Of a DNA stretch of 64,000 nucleotides, positions 23,584 to 35,208 are shown one piece after another. Below the pieces are notes generated by a model, which ran no database searches, was not told the origin of the DNA, and was given only the letters and a program-made list of their open reading frames with translations. How positions within the stretch are numbered: position 1 is the stretch's first letter; every line of letters begins with the position of its first letter. This stretch comes from Rana temporaria (lineage: Eukaryota > Chordata > Amphibia > Anura > Ranidae), in contig NC_053491.1 in NCBI RefSeq assembly GCF_905171775.1, positions 108,572,682 through 108,636,681 on the forward strand, in the 5' to 3' direction. Made by a program: the position numbers and the translations under genes.

Positions 23584-24512
23584 TTGATTTGTCAGAAGGT
23601 AATAAAGGGTCTGGAGGACATTAGTTATGAAGAAAGGTTGCGAGCACTGAACTTATTCTCTCTGGAGAAGAGACGCTTGAGAGGGGATATGATTTCAACT
23701 TACAAATACCACACCGGTGACCCCACAATAGGGATACAACTTCTTTGCAGAAGGGAGTTTAACAAGACACGTGGCCACTCATTAAAATTAGAAGAAAAGT
23801 GGGTTAAAGTGACCCTAATGGTTCGATTTGAATTTTTTGTTCGTTTTGCACAGAGTGGCCCCGAACATCCTCTTTTGGGGTCCCCCGGTGGCTCTCAGCT
23901 CCTCCCTGCATCAGATAACCCCCTCTGGGAAGAGCCCTCCTGAGGGGTTACCTTGTGGGCGCGTTTCCGCGTCCAGCATCCATAGCCGTCGAATGCAATA
24001 CTCGGCCCCGCCCCAGCACCTGCTTCATTGGATTTGATTGACAGCAGCGGGAGCCAATGGCTGCGATGATATCAATCTATCTAATCAAGAGCCGAGTCCC
24101 TGGGCAGAGGAAGCACGCATCCTCTACGCGGGACTTTCCAGAGCTCAGGTGAGTAAAACGGGGGGCTGGAGGGCCGGTGACTGGCAGAAGTTTTTTCACC
24201 TTAATGCATAGGATGCATTAAGGTGAAAAAACAGGAGGGTTTACAACCCCTTTAACCTTAAACTACGTAGAGGGTTCTTTACTGTAAGAGCGGCAAGGTT
24301 GTGGAATTCCCTTCCACAGGCGGTGGTCTCAGTGTGGGGCATCGTTAGTTTAAAAAAAAAAAATAGATAATCACCCGAACGATCGCAACATACAGGGATA
24401 TACAATGGAATACTCACATATAATCACACACATAGGTTGGACTTGATGGACTTGAGTCTTTTTTCAACCTCACCTACTATGTATGTATGTATGCATGTAT
24501 GTATGTATGAAA
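23584..24512 (+). pseudogene. 3' end of a jockey-like LINE ORF2, split by an F element
   Basis: This is the C-terminal tail of a reverse-transcriptase polyprotein from a CR1/L2/jockey-type non-LTR retrotransposon. The frame reads KGLEDISYEERLRALNLFSL then EKRRLRGDMISTYKY, a signature found at the end of many vertebrate LINE ORFs. After the F insert at 23804-24255 the coding similarity resumes with an 'RAARLWNSLPQAVVS'-like segment in a shifted, damaged frame (24285-24340). The end is GTTGGACTTGATGGACTTGA, then CAACCTCACCTACTATG and a (TATG)n tail at about 24480-24512. It is 5'-truncated, with reverse-transcriptase and endonuclease domains absent. Confidence 0.85.
23804..24255. mobile_element. 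Family F element inside the LINE
   Basis: TTAAAGTGACC at the left and GGGTTTACAACCCCTTTAA at the right carry TTAA on both edges. The right half holds CACCTTAATGCATAGGATGC then ATTAAGGTGAAAAAAC, a hairpin found in the F copy at 51123. About 450 bp, no coding frame. The left inverted repeat is poor. Confidence 0.75.
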
Positions 24513-25650
24513 AAGGACCATTCAGGTACAACCCTCCAAAGACTTGGTGTTGTGTTATCATAGTAATGGATGTCAGGCATATATTCTTCTATATCACTGA
24601 GGCAGACAGAAATTGCCTATTACAACAGATAAATGCAATTGGTTTTGGATGTGAATATTTTTACCTATACATGTATAGGGCAAGGGCACAACTAACCATA
24701 AAATTCTAATTAAAGCCCTTGGAAATAATCATGAATAAGAGTCTCACATCTTCTTCAGCAAGGTGACAAAGGGTAATTCTATGCTTACAAAAATATGATC
24801 CTTATCAGGCTGTCACTCACAGGGGCACTGCAGATAAAGCATTTAAGACTCAAATCCATTCAATTACATCCAGTTTTTCTATTTCAGACAAGGAAATGAG
24901 ACAAATGAAAGATCATATAGCAAATGACCTTCAAATGCTAGCACTGAAACATGTCATATTAAATGCCAGGTCAAGGGCAAAAGAAGTGGCCGAGTTTTGG
25001 AACTTTTATGAGGACCTGGTTATTATGGATCCTCTTATTTGCAAAAATAAACATCTTCCTGCTACAGAATGGTTTCAAATGGAATTGATAAAATAAATAT
25101 GCAACCATTTTTAGGAATGTGTAACTCCACTTTTGCATAAAAAAAAATAATCCCCACTGGGTGATCTATATAAAAGGATTTTCTGTTCTGAAGAAATAGC
25201 TTGTTTTTATCGTGTCCATTTGCAGACCTCTTTCTGATGGGGGGGTTGTTAAAACCTGGTGCACTTTAGTGTTCTGTGAAATATCTCTCCAAAACTGAAA
25301 TTTTGATTGCATGGCATTCCTATGATGTTACTTAGTAAAGACTTCTAAGTAAATCAGTTAGCCAATCACACAAGAGTGGAATTACATTTTTGGGGGTGTT
25401 CTATACTCCAATAGTGTACAAAACACATCCAGGTTGCCAAATTGCATTGACATTTTTTGACAGTTCTAAAAAAAATGACAGTATGTGCAGATTGAAATAG
25501 GAGGGCAATTTTTAATAATGTTAAATGGCAAAATGGGTTGAGTAGCAATTGCACATGCTGTTTTAAAACAAATGACATTGCTGGTTGCTGCAGGTACAGG
25601 CACCCACTGCTTACTTTACAACCTCCACAGCAGAAGAAGAAAGAATCATA
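24513..25650. other. Unannotated stretch
   Basis: The sequence is AT-rich. Frames such as 24896-25096 show no known family pattern. No terminal repeats were found. Confidence 0.4.
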
Positions 25651-26356
25651 GGCCCGGATTCAGATACAATTGTGTATCTATCGGCGGGCGTAACGTATCT
25701 CAGATACGTTACGCCGCCGTAAATTAGGGCGCAAGTTCCGTATTCAGAAAGAACTTGCGCCCTAAGTTAAGGCGGCGTAGTGTATGTGGTCCGGCGTAAG
25801 CCCGCCTAATTCAAATGTGGATGATGTGGGCGTGTTTTTTTTTAATTACATGTGACCCCACGTATTTGAAGTTTTTACGAACAGCGCATGCGCCGTCCGT
25901 GAACGTTTCCAAGTGCGCATGCTCCAAATTACGCCGCAAACTGTCAATGCTTTCGACGTGAACGTAACTTACGTACAGCCCTTTTCGCGAACGAATTACG
26001 TTAACAACGTAAAATACGACGCTGTTCGGTCGTTTCCGACGTCCATACTTAACATGACTTACCCCTGCTTTATGAGGGGTAACTTTATGCCGGAAAAAGC
26101 CTTATGTAAACGACGTAAAAAAATGCGCAGGGCGGACGTAAGTTTCTGAATCGGCGTATCTACCTAATTTGCATATTCCTCGCGTAAATATGCAGCCTAA
26201 GATACGACGGTGTAAGAGACTTACGCCGGTCGGATCTTAGGGAAATCTATGCGTAACTAATTCTACGAATCAGTCGCATAGATACGACCCCGCCACTCAG
26301 AGTTACGATGGCGTATACGGAGATACGCCGTCGTAACTCATATCTGAATCCGGGCC
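25651..26356. mobile_element. Family B element (B5)
   Basis: Ends GGCCCGGATTCAGATA and TATCTGAATCCGGGCC are perfect 16-bp inverted repeats flanked by ATA on both sides (25648-25650, 26357-26359). The subterminal hairpin GTATCTCAGATAC and GTAACTTAGGGCGCAAG-type blocks are strong. Length 706 bp, CpG-rich, no coding frame. The intact ends suggest a young copy. Confidence 0.92.
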
Positions 26357-26660
26357 ATATACATTATATATTAATGGTAGAAAAATCTGCTATTATGTTA
26401 GTTTCCTGACAAATTGACTGAAAGTTCCACACAAACAAAGTTGAGTTAGAACCTGTGTTTGGTCGAAAGGGGAGCTCATCCTATTAGAGAGGAGGGGGGT
26501 ACATCTAATATCAATACCAATATGCCCATCAAAGCAATCACTCTGGACTTTATTCTTATTAGCATATAGCTTTACCAACGTACTAGCATCAGTAACAGGA
26601 AACAGAGAATAGAGCCAGCCAAGTTCAGAACTTTATAATATTAAAGGGTATATACAGTTA

Positions 26661-27013
26661 AGCCTTGTACACACGTACGGGTTTCCCGGCGGACTTTTTA
26701 CCGCCGGGAAACCCAAGGGGAAAACCACTCAGTAACTCTTTCCCCCTACACATGACCGGGTTTCCCCACAGGAAAACTGCCATGAGAGCTTTGGTCGGGA
26801 ATCCCGGGCTGTGTGTATGCTCCATCGCACTGTTTGCCATAGGAAAACTGCCGAGTTAAAAACCGTCGGGAATCCCGGCGGGAAAAATGAGAGCGGGTGC
26901 TCTTTTTTTCCCCGGCAGTTTTCCTGTCAGAAAAACTGTGATGGAGCATACACACGGCTGGTTTTCCCAGCCAAAAGCTCTCATGGCAGTTTTCCCGATG
27001 TGTGTATGAGGCT
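26661..27013. mobile_element. Family D element (D1), GGTTTTCCC core
   Basis: AGCCTTGTACACACGTACG at the left and GATGTGTGTATGAGGCT at the right are imperfect inverted repeats. Flanks are TTA and TAA. The interior repeats the hairpin units GGGTTTCCCGGCGG and CCGCCGGGAAACCC, and several GGAAAACTGCC/GGCAGTTTTCC pairs. It abuts the F element beginning at 27013. No coding frame. Confidence 0.82.
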
Positions 27014-27933
27014 TAAAGAAGTTGTAAAGGAAAAAATGTTTTTGCCTAAAATGAATGTCTGCAAGGTATACAGACAGAATAGTGTAATGATTCTGTTAAA
27101 AAACTAGTAAATACCTATTAAATTCCTTCATCTATATCACCTCCGGCGTTCTACTTTCTGTTCTCTCATTCCTGGTTTGCGGTTCTCATTCATGTAAGAA
27201 CTACATTTACCAGTATGAATTGCGGTACGCCCAGTAATTCACACCTCTTTGAAGTCTCTAAGGCCCCGTACACACGACAGAGGAACTCGACGTGCTTGGC
27301 ACGTCGAGTTCCTCGTCGAGTTTTGGGATGAAGCCGCCGAGGAGCTCGGCGGGCCGGCTTCTCCCATAGAAGAACGAGGACAACGAGAAAATAGAGAACA
27401 TGTTCTCTATTTTCTCGTCGAGTTCCTCGGCGGCTCCATCGAGCCAAAAGTGTACACACGACAGAGATTCTCGGCAGAATCCGGGTTTTGACCGAGTTTC
27501 TCGGCGAATTCTGCCGAGAAACTCTGTCGTGTGTACGAGGCCTAACACGTAGAGAGCGTCCTGCCGCACAGATGTAGTTCCCAGGAGGGGGTGAGCACGT
27601 TACTGACCACCGCAGTAAACTCTCCCGTCACGGTGGTCAGTAAAATCAGACAAGCAGGAAGTGAACAGAACAGAGATGAAATAGAGCAACTTCTGAGCAA
27701 AAACGAACAATGAGGAAGTGAAAAGAGGAATGTCTGCAGGTAAAGGATGCTTATTATGAAAAAAAATGTACTTACTGAGGAGGAACAGGAAGTGAGAAAT
27801 TCAGACAAAGAAAACAAAGAAAAAAAACATTTAGAAGGGAAATTTGAAGGAAAGGGTAAGTATACCAACAATGCACTAGCTTAAAGGAACCCATTTAAAA
27901 AAGTAAAAAAACAAACCTTTACAACCCCTTTAA
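27013..27933. mobile_element. Family F element, split by D2
   Basis: TTAAAGAAGTTGTAAAGG at the left mirrors CCTTTACAACCCCTTTAA at the right, with TTAA outermost. Without D2 (281 bp plus its 3-bp duplication) it is about 637 bp. Its interior includes CATTTACCAGTATGAATTGC and A-rich DNA but no coding frame. Confidence 0.8.
27262..27542. mobile_element. Family D element (D2), GGAACTCGACG core
   Basis: GGCCCCGTACACACGACAG and CTGTCGTGTGTACGAGGCC are near-perfect 19-bp ends, flanked by TAA on both sides. The interior hairpins are GGAACTCGACGTGC/GCACGTCGAGTTCC and AGAGAACATGTTCTCT. Nested in the F element. Confidence 0.9.
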
Positions 27934-29056
27934 GCGTTGGCAATAACACCTGGAAATGGATTGCTTTCTATGCAGAAGTGTGCCTGATTTTGCACTCTCC
28001 GGATTTAGTAAATAAACCCCACAATTTGATATCATCATAAATATTACATATTTTTCCCTTTTTTATTGTAATGATTCCTACAAATTTCTTCCTACCTAGC
28101 TGGAAATAAAGTTTCCTAAAGGCATAGATATCACAAGTAATGCTGAGCATGCATACAATTTTATCAGCAATGGTCTGCACAGTAAAAATGGCTAAATGTA
28201 TCTTCATACACCTAAGAATGGAATTTGCTGGAGTGCTAACACACCAAATGCATTTTATCTATAATGAGAAGAAAGGTGAAAATGAATGCATATTTATGTC
28301 TCTGCTTTGGATAGAACTTTTTTTGTCAAAATACTGACAAAGTAGATTGCTTTGAGCATGTATTTGTTTGCCTGCATATAAGCGTCAAAATATTTTTATT
28401 GTTCTTGGACTGAAATGTGCTAGAATCACTGATATATTAAATGTAACATTCTTACCTGTTATGTGCTGCAGAGGCAAACAAAAGAATGAATATATCAGGA
28501 GAAAGACTGCTGAATTATTCTGTAACCCCCTACTGCAGTAAGAAGGGCCTGAAAATCCTTTATTCAATGTACAATACAAACTAAATGTATTACGTTATGA
28601 TTGCTGACTAGTCGTCTCTTGGGGTGAGCGGTATTCCACTGTTTAAGCTGCTTATCACAAATGGTATGCAAAAGGATAGCAAACTGAGGAAAATATAGAA
28701 TGTTTAATCATTTTATGGAAATAGCAACAGTATTATGTTTCACCATAATAATTATTATTATTTTTTATAGGAACTAGAAGTGGAATTTTGTAGTAGCAGT
28801 GGTAGTATTTGATCGTACTTCTAGAAGACTTTGTACTATTCCTAAAGTACCCTGGGGTGTATGTAGCACTGGTAGAAAATCTGAGTTACAAGCATTGTAT
28901 AGACATATCTGAGTTGCTGAACAACTGTTTTATCATGGATAATTAGAAAATATAACAACAATACTTCCACCACGGAGTCCCATCCGCTTTTAATACGGTG
29001 TGGCACACAGGTGATCACATGCATATGCATGATTGCAAGCTCTGATATGAGATTGA
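27934..29056. other. Unannotated stretch
   Basis: Near 27970-28021 TTTGCACTCTCCGGATTTAG then TAAATAAACCCC resembles one end of the 59259 inverted-repeat family. The rest is AT-rich with no gene recognised. Confidence 0.45.
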
Positions 29057-29325
29057 GGCCTCGTACACACGACCGAGTTTCTCGGCAAAAATCAGCAAGA
29101 AACTTACTGGGAGATATTTTTTTGCAGAGGAAACCGGTCGTGTGTACATTTTTGTCGAGGAAACTGTCGAGAAACTCGACGAGCCAAAAAGAGAGCATGT
29201 TCTCTATTTCCTTGACGGGAATGGAGAAAATTGGCTTGTCGAGTTCCTCGGCAGCCTAACAAGGAACTCGACAAGTAAAACGATGTGTTTCGCCCGTCGA
29301 GTTCCTCGGCCGTGTGTACGAGGCT
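29057..29325. mobile_element. Family D element (D3)
   Basis: GGCCTCGTACACACGACCG and CGGCCGTGTGTACGAGGCT are flanked by TGA on both sides (29054-29056, 29326-29328). The core contains GAGTTTCTCGGC and GAGTTCCTCGGC repeats related to D2, D4 and D8. 269 bp, no coding frame. Confidence 0.9.
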
Positions 29326-29821
29326 TGAGATCTTACAAGTTTTGGCTGTAGTGTTATAGGACTTGAATGTAAGGAAATGGCCAATCATAAAGAAGAAAGT
29401 GGGCTCTGGCACATCCTGGTCAGTTAATAATACATGTAGGCGAGGAAAAAGGTTAAAAAGACACAGCGGCTTTAAAAAAAAACATCTTCTCAACACTTCA
29501 AAGTGTCTCAAATGCTGAAGGGTCTTATTTTTTCTATTCCTTAAATTATTTATTAGAGAAGGAAGGTGAACAATCTGGATCCGATAAACCAGTTCACAAG
29601 GGAAGCTCTGTCTCCCTGATAAAGAACCATCTATGCTAAATGGCATGCAAGCTATTATCACCATAGCAGTGGACCACTCTCTCAGTACCCCCTTGCCAAA
29701 GGGACACAAGCTCATGTGCCTGGTGTTCCAGGCATGGTAGGGACTCAGTTTTCTAAAAAAATCAATGTTTGGTGTTGCGCTCCTAAATAAATTATAAGTG
29801 CTAGTAAATCACACTAACGTA
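29326..29821. other. Unannotated stretch
   Basis: No gene is recognised. GGTGTTGCGCTCCTAAATAA near 29771 resembles the start of degenerate repeats elsewhere and may belong with the sequence right of the DD37E element, split by it. Confidence 0.4.
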
Positions 29822-29823
29822 TA

Positions 29824-31384
29824 CAGGCAGTGCAGAATTATTAGGCAAATGAGTATTTTGACCACATCATCCTCTTTATGCATGTTGTCTCACTCCAAGC
29901 TGTATAGGCTCGAAAGCCTACTACCAATTAAGCATATTAGGTGATGTGCATCTCTGTAATGAGAAGGGGTGTGGTCTAATGACATCAACACCCTATATCA
30001 GGTGTGCATAATTATTAGTCAACTTCCTTTCCTTTGGCAAAATGGGTCAAAAGAAGGACTTGACAGGCTCAGAAAAGTCAAAAATAGTGAGATATCTTGC
30101 AGAGGGATGCAGCTCTTAAAATTGCAAAGCTTCTGAAGCGTGATCATCGAACAATCAAGCGTTTCATTCAAAATAGTCAACAGGGTCGCAAGAAGCGTGT
30201 GGAAAAACCAAGGCGCAAAATAACTGCCCATGAACTGAGAAAAGTCAAGCGTGCAGCTGCCAAGATGCCACTTGCCACCAGTTTGGCCATATTTCAGAGC
30301 TGCAACATCACTGGAGTGCCCAAAAGCACAAGGTGTGCAATACTCAGAGACATGGCCAAGGTAAGAAAGGCTGAAAGACGACCACCACTGAACAAGACAC
30401 ACAAGCTGAAACGTCAAGACTGGGCCAAGAAATATCTCAAGAATGATTTTTCTAAGGTTTTATGGACTGATGAAATGAGAGTGAGTCTTGATGGGCCAGA
30501 TGGATGGGCCCGTGGCTGGATTGGTAAAGGGCAGAGAGCTCCAGTCCGACTCAGACGCCAGCAAGGTGGAGGTGGAGTACTGGTTTGGGCTGGTATCATC
30601 AAAGATGAGCTTGTGGGGCCTTTTCGGGTTGAGGATGGAGTCAAGCTCAACTCCCAGTCCTACTGCCAGTTTCTGGAAGACACCTTCTTCAAGCAGTGGT
30701 ACAGGAAGAAGTCTGCATCCTTCAAGAAAAACATGATTTTCATGCAGGACAATGCTCCATCACACGCGTCCAAGTACTCCACAGCGTGGCTGGCAAGAAA
30801 GGGTATAAAAGAAGAAAAACTAATGACATGGCCTCCTTGTTCACCTGATCTGAACCCCATTGAGAACCTGTGGTTCATCATCAAATGTGAGATTTACAAG
30901 GAGGGAAAACAGTACACCTCTCTGAACAGTGTCTAGGAGGCTGTGGTTGCTGCTGCACGCAATGTTGATGGTGAACAGATCAAAACACTGACAGAATCCA
31001 TGGATGGCAGGCTTTTGAGTGTCCTTGCAAAGAAAGGTGGCTATATTGGTCACTGATTTGTTTTTGTTTTGTTTTTGAATGTCAGAAATGTATATTTGTG
31101 AATGTTGAGATGTTATATTGGTTTCACTGGTAAAAATAAATAATTGAAATGGGTATATATTTTTTTTTTGTTAAGTTGCCTAATAATTATGCACAGTAAT
31201 AGTCACCTGCACACACAGATATCCCCCTAAAATAGCTAAAACTAAAAACAAACTAAAAACTACTTCCAAAAATATTCAGCTTTGATATTAATGAGTTTTT
31301 TGGGTTCATTGAGAACATGGTTGTTGTTCAATAATAAAATTAATCCTCAAAAATACAACTTGCCTAATAATTCTGCACTCCCTG
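29824..31384 (+). mobile_element. Tc1/mariner element with a DD37E transposase
   Basis: CAGGCAGTGCAGAATTATTA and TAATAATTCTGCACTCCCTG are inverted repeats of about 25 bp with TA outside both (29822-29823, 31385-31386). A second internal pair is GTGTGCATAATTATTAG (about 30002) and CCTAATAATTATGCACA (about 31177). Total length 1561 bp and one transposase frame. Flanking repeat sequence on both sides looks like one interrupted older element. The DD37E lineage is recalled as 'Traveler'-type from the literature, not verified. Confidence 0.93.
30042..31056 (+). pseudogene. DD37E Tc1/mariner transposase, one frameshift and one stop
   Basis: The protein would bind the element ends and catalyse cut-and-paste transposition. 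The ATG at 30042 opens MGQKKDLTGSEKSKIVRYLA and hits a TAA within 26 codons. The main frame (from about 30097) is shifted, so a small indel lies near 30100-30120. An HTH region (AAKLLKRDHRTIKRFI-like) comes first. The catalytic D of LWTDEMRVSL is at 30469, the D of FMQDNAPSHA at 30748 and the E of PDLNPIENLW at 30862, giving 37 residues between the second D and E. A TAG after QYTSLNSV (30934-30936) interrupts the last 40 codons, which continue in frame to GGYIGH and TGA at 31056. Only two lesions are visible, so the copy is young or well preserved. Confidence 0.93.
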
Positions 31385-31386
31385 TA

Positions 31387-32093
31387 CATCAAATATAAAT
31401 AAATGGATAAAATATGTTAAACGTTAATGAATAAATTAGCAAAAATCAAACAAATGAAATCAATAAAAGTCCAAATAGTGAAATAAAGTGCAAATAGTTC
31501 AAATAATTGGGGCAGTAAACAATTCCTACAGAGGACATGAAGTGCAAATGTGATAATGGGTGCTGTGTAGCATCAATAAGTGATGTTGTGACTTCAATGG
31601 AATGAAATCTTCAGTGACTTGTGTGACGGTGTGTGTAACACTCGTAGGTGTACTACCTTCTTACCTTACTGTTGTAAGGTAATCAGCATGTCAGAGTGTA
31701 AGGGCTAGATGATCGCTCAAGGAGGAGGGTCCTCTCCACGTTCCTTTGCAGGGGGTTCCGGTGTAGCTATAGTCTGATACCGGCTTCCGCTAACATCCCA
31801 TCTCCTAGGGCTAGGTTATTCAGTGCGGATCCACCCTGGTAAAAAGACTGGTCAAGTATGGAAAAATTCAGAAAGGAAGGGACCTCTATGGTGTAGTAGG
31901 TTGAAGCTCTTTATTTGTAACCACAATAAAAAAACATAAGGGTACTCACATTTAACATAATAAAAGAATGCACAAAGTAAACGAGCACCGAGTTCGCAGC
32001 CAGATGTCACTTTCTGGTTCCGTCTATCCAACGCGTGTGGTCACGAGTCACGTGACTTCATCAGGGATAAGATGTGATTATCAGCACAGCCCC
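31387..32093. other. Degenerate retroelement-like stretch
   Basis: AT-rich at first, then GC-richer. At about 32027-32063 GTCTATCCAACGCGTGTGGT leads to GTGACTTCATCAGGG, another copy of the recurring motif. GAAGCTCTTTATTTG near 31905 resembles the 3' part of similar repeats. No coding frame. Confidence 0.45.
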
Positions 32094-32440
32094 CATCAAA
32101 TGTACCTATCAGCTGTCAATCGGTGCCCAGTCAGTGCCCCATAATAATCCCCTCTCAGTGTCCAATAAAGTGCCAATCAGTGCCCACCACAGTGCAAATC
32201 AGTGCCCACTATAGTGCCAATCAGTGTCCATCACAGTGCCAATAAGTGCCCAGCATTAACACCTGTCAGTAACTGCCAATCAGTGCTGCCCATCAGTGTC
32301 ATCTATTAGTGTCCATCAATGCCACCTGTCAGTGCCAATCAGTGCCGCCTATCAGTGCCAATCAGTGCTGCCGGTCAGTGCCCATCAGTGCCCCTTGTCA
32401 GTGCCCATTAGTGCTGCATATCAGTGGCACCTAAAAAAAA
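32094..32440. repeat. Degenerate minisatellite (CAGTGCCNATCAGTGCC type)
   Basis: About 347 bp is made of variants of CAATCAGTGCC and CATCAGTGCC, spaced 10-23 bases apart. It adjoins a family A right end and is probably the expanded interior of that element. Confidence 0.85.
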
Positions 32441-32620
32441 GGCAGAGGTGTTCAAATACCACCAAAAGAAAGCCCTATTTGTGGAAAGAAAATGGTAAAA
32501 ATTGTGTTTGGGTACAGTGTTGCAGGACGGCGCAATTGTCATTCAAAGTGCGACAGCGCTGAAAGCTCAAAATTGTCCTGGGCAGGAAGGGGCGAAAGTG
32601 CCTGGTATTGAAGTGGTTAA
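32441..32620. mobile_element. Family A-type right end (A4)
   Basis: AGGTGTTCAAATACCACCAAAAG, GTGTTTGGGTACAGTG and GGCGCAATTGTC match the 3' part of A2 in order, ending TTGAAGTGGTTAA with TTAA at 32617-32620. The left end was probably obscured by the adjacent minisatellite. Immediately after, AATGCTATAAGGTGAAAAACC is a scrap of family F. Confidence 0.7.
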
Positions 32621-32660
32621 TGTATAGAATGCTATAAGGTGAAAAACCTTGAGGCTTTAA

Positions 32661-34072
32661 TCGAGTATACCCTTATCGGTCATTCTATATTATCTGACCA
32701 AAGTTCAAGGGCCACAAGGTGCATTATTGAAATCTGGTTGCTATGGCAACCGATGGCTGTATTTGTTTGCTGTTTTTTCTCAACTGCAAACAGGTTCAAC
32801 CCATACTAAACATGAAACTCGTCCCTATAGCCCAGCAGACTCTAATAGCCAAATCAAAAACAATGGCTGGGATATATCAGAGCAGACACAGCACATTAGG
32901 TTACTGCGCTGCTGACTTGCAGCTTGACTAGAAAAAACAGCTATCACATCTAGCAATATTTCTCTGGAGTAGTGTTTATGTTGTCACACATTTATGAAGT
33001 CTTTCTACCTGGTGCTACAAGTAATGAATCATTGTTCATTAGACTGAAAGCTAGAACCTTTTCTATGAGGTGAGTCACCAATTTTGTGCATGACTAATAG
33101 CTTGTGCTAACCTCTTTAGAGCTCGAAGGGGCTTGCAAAGCAATTTGTATGTATCCTGTATCAATTGTGAGAACAAATGTACGCAAGGCTAGAGGAGAAA
33201 AAAACTCATTTATGTATTTCATAAAGCCGATTGAGTACTGTGAAAGGGTTAAGCTGTCTCTCGTCTGCCTTCAAGTGTTCTTTTTATTTTTTTTATTTCT
33301 CTTTTTATCAAGGAAAACTTTTCTTTGCCTTGATACATAGCCCATAAAGACACATCAGCTGCATTTTATGAAACTAAAGCAAAATACTCTTTGAGCTAAC
33401 TGCAAAACCAAGCGATATTTCATACCTACAGGAGATGATTCCAACAGAGAGTAAAAAAAAACGAAAAAGCTGCAATATAAATAGTTCTTCTACACTAGAG
33501 GGTATCCAGTAATCTGAGATCCAGACAATGAGAGGAGCAGAGGTGGCAGAGTTACAATAAGCAATTTATCTATGTACAAGAGGCTGGAGAAAAAAAGTCC
33601 AAATAAATGAGCTATTGCATCTTCCTCCTTAATCGTTGTAATAGGTAGAGCGCTGTAGCTGAGAGATGGAAATCGGTCTTTTGTGCAATGTTCGCAAGGA
33701 GCTTTGTGCTACAAATATCCTTATTTAAGCAGTTGTAATGAACAGACAAAGACCTGCTCACATTTCTGACAACAGTAAAAGTAATCTGTTATAGTGGAGA
33801 ATGTAGATAAGGATCATCATTTGTTTGACCAGCATGTGTATACATAGCTTCCTGGGAAATTACATTGATTTTTGACGTTAAATGGAAAATCTTGTAGCAC
33901 GGCTTTAGACCACTCTGCGAAGTCACAAGTGGAAGTGTTTATATCTTTAACCAAGCAGCATTGAAACTCTTAAACACTGTTGTTTACCATGCTAGGAGGA
34001 TTAAAGTGGGACACCAAGCAGTTAACCTTATACATAATTGTACAAGTACAAAATTGTAAAATCGTAAAAGTA
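32661..34072. other. Low-repeat stretch, possible conserved non-coding DNA
   Basis: This 1.4-kb segment lacks recognised repeats and has balanced, non-degenerate sequence. Stretches such as 33100-33460 and 33590-33760 (containing AATCGTTGTAATAGGTAGAG) resemble conserved enhancers in composition. No coding frame is convincing, and conservation was not tested. Confidence 0.3.
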
Positions 34073-34182
34073 CAGTAAAACCTTGGTTTGCGAGCATAAT
34101 TCATTCCAGAAACATGCTTGTAATCCAAAGCACTTGTATCGCTCAACCCCGAAGGAGCCGCTGGTTATAGATTGGCATGGCG

Positions 34183-35204
34183 TGTTACCTCTGTGAGCGT
34201 CTTGGGGTAGATGATGAGAGCAGCAATGATGGAATGTCCAAACAGCAGGTGTATTTTCTTGTGCTTTTATTTTACCCAACACGGTAAAATAGTAAAACTT
34301 GAGGTAGACAGCAAAGAGGGTGAGGAGGAGAAATAGCAGATTCAGGCTTAAAGTTACGGAAACAGTCCTGCTTCCCACAACACTTTTACTTTCGTCGCCA
34401 CTCCAGCCAGAGTGGGTATAGTGTACCTGGACAGGCATCTCACACCGACCTGGCAGCCAGAGTATCACTCGGAACTTTGAGGGAAAAGATCTCTGCCACA
34501 GACCCTCCCTAGAACTTAGATCATGGAGACAATCCTCCTTGGTAGAATTCGCGCTTGAATTTTCCTTTTTTTAGTTTTCACTTGGGTCACCGACTGACAG
34601 GTGGCTGACATCCAATCTTTCAATGTCCGGTTACCTTGATCCCCGATGGATTGTCGAGGTCCTATTGGATTGCCTGCCTCTCTTGGCTCTCCTCAGGCTG
34701 ACTCCCCATCGAACAGCTATCTCGCTTGGGATCCTCTCAGAATTGGGGACCCAGTCGAATACTGGGGCCCCGCCACAGCTTCAAATGTTCCAGGCCGACA
34801 TGGTCCCGGAACCAGGAACTCCTTGTGGCACGCGCACCCCAGCCTGGTAGGCCATCTCGCCGGGGGCCGTGATGGGTGGTCACCCTGAAGGTGGGTGCCG
34901 CACCAGGAACAAGAACCCCGCCCAATGGCGTCTGCTCCAGAAGTACCCTCTCTCAGCATGCCCCGCGAGGGAAAACCCCTCCCGATTGGCTGCTGGCAAG
35001 AGGCACCCTAGCCTGGACTCCACTGGCGCCACCTGTCTCTCCGGGGTGGTATAGCACCCCGGAAACAACAGAATGTACCCACAGCACAACCCAGCTAAAG
35101 CAGAGGCCCAATTTAGACAAATCAACTGGATGAGAGCTAACTAACTCTCTCATCCCCCTCTAAATTTAAAATATCACCGGTACTGAAAGTACACAGGTGC
35201 TACA
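34183..35204 (-). mobile_element. Possible solo LTR (minus strand)
   Basis: On the minus strand the block starts TGTAGCACCTGTGTACTTTC and ends AGAGGTAACA, TG...CA ends with a weak inverted match. It is GC-richer than its surroundings and about 1 kb. No flanking duplication is visible, so the call is tentative; it could be another type of insertion in the pogo-like element. Confidence 0.25.
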
Positions 35205-35208
35205 CACT

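Noticed and set aside
27190..27871. Several frames across D2 and the F element
   Set aside because: They reflect hairpin repeats and element ends; no conserved domain.
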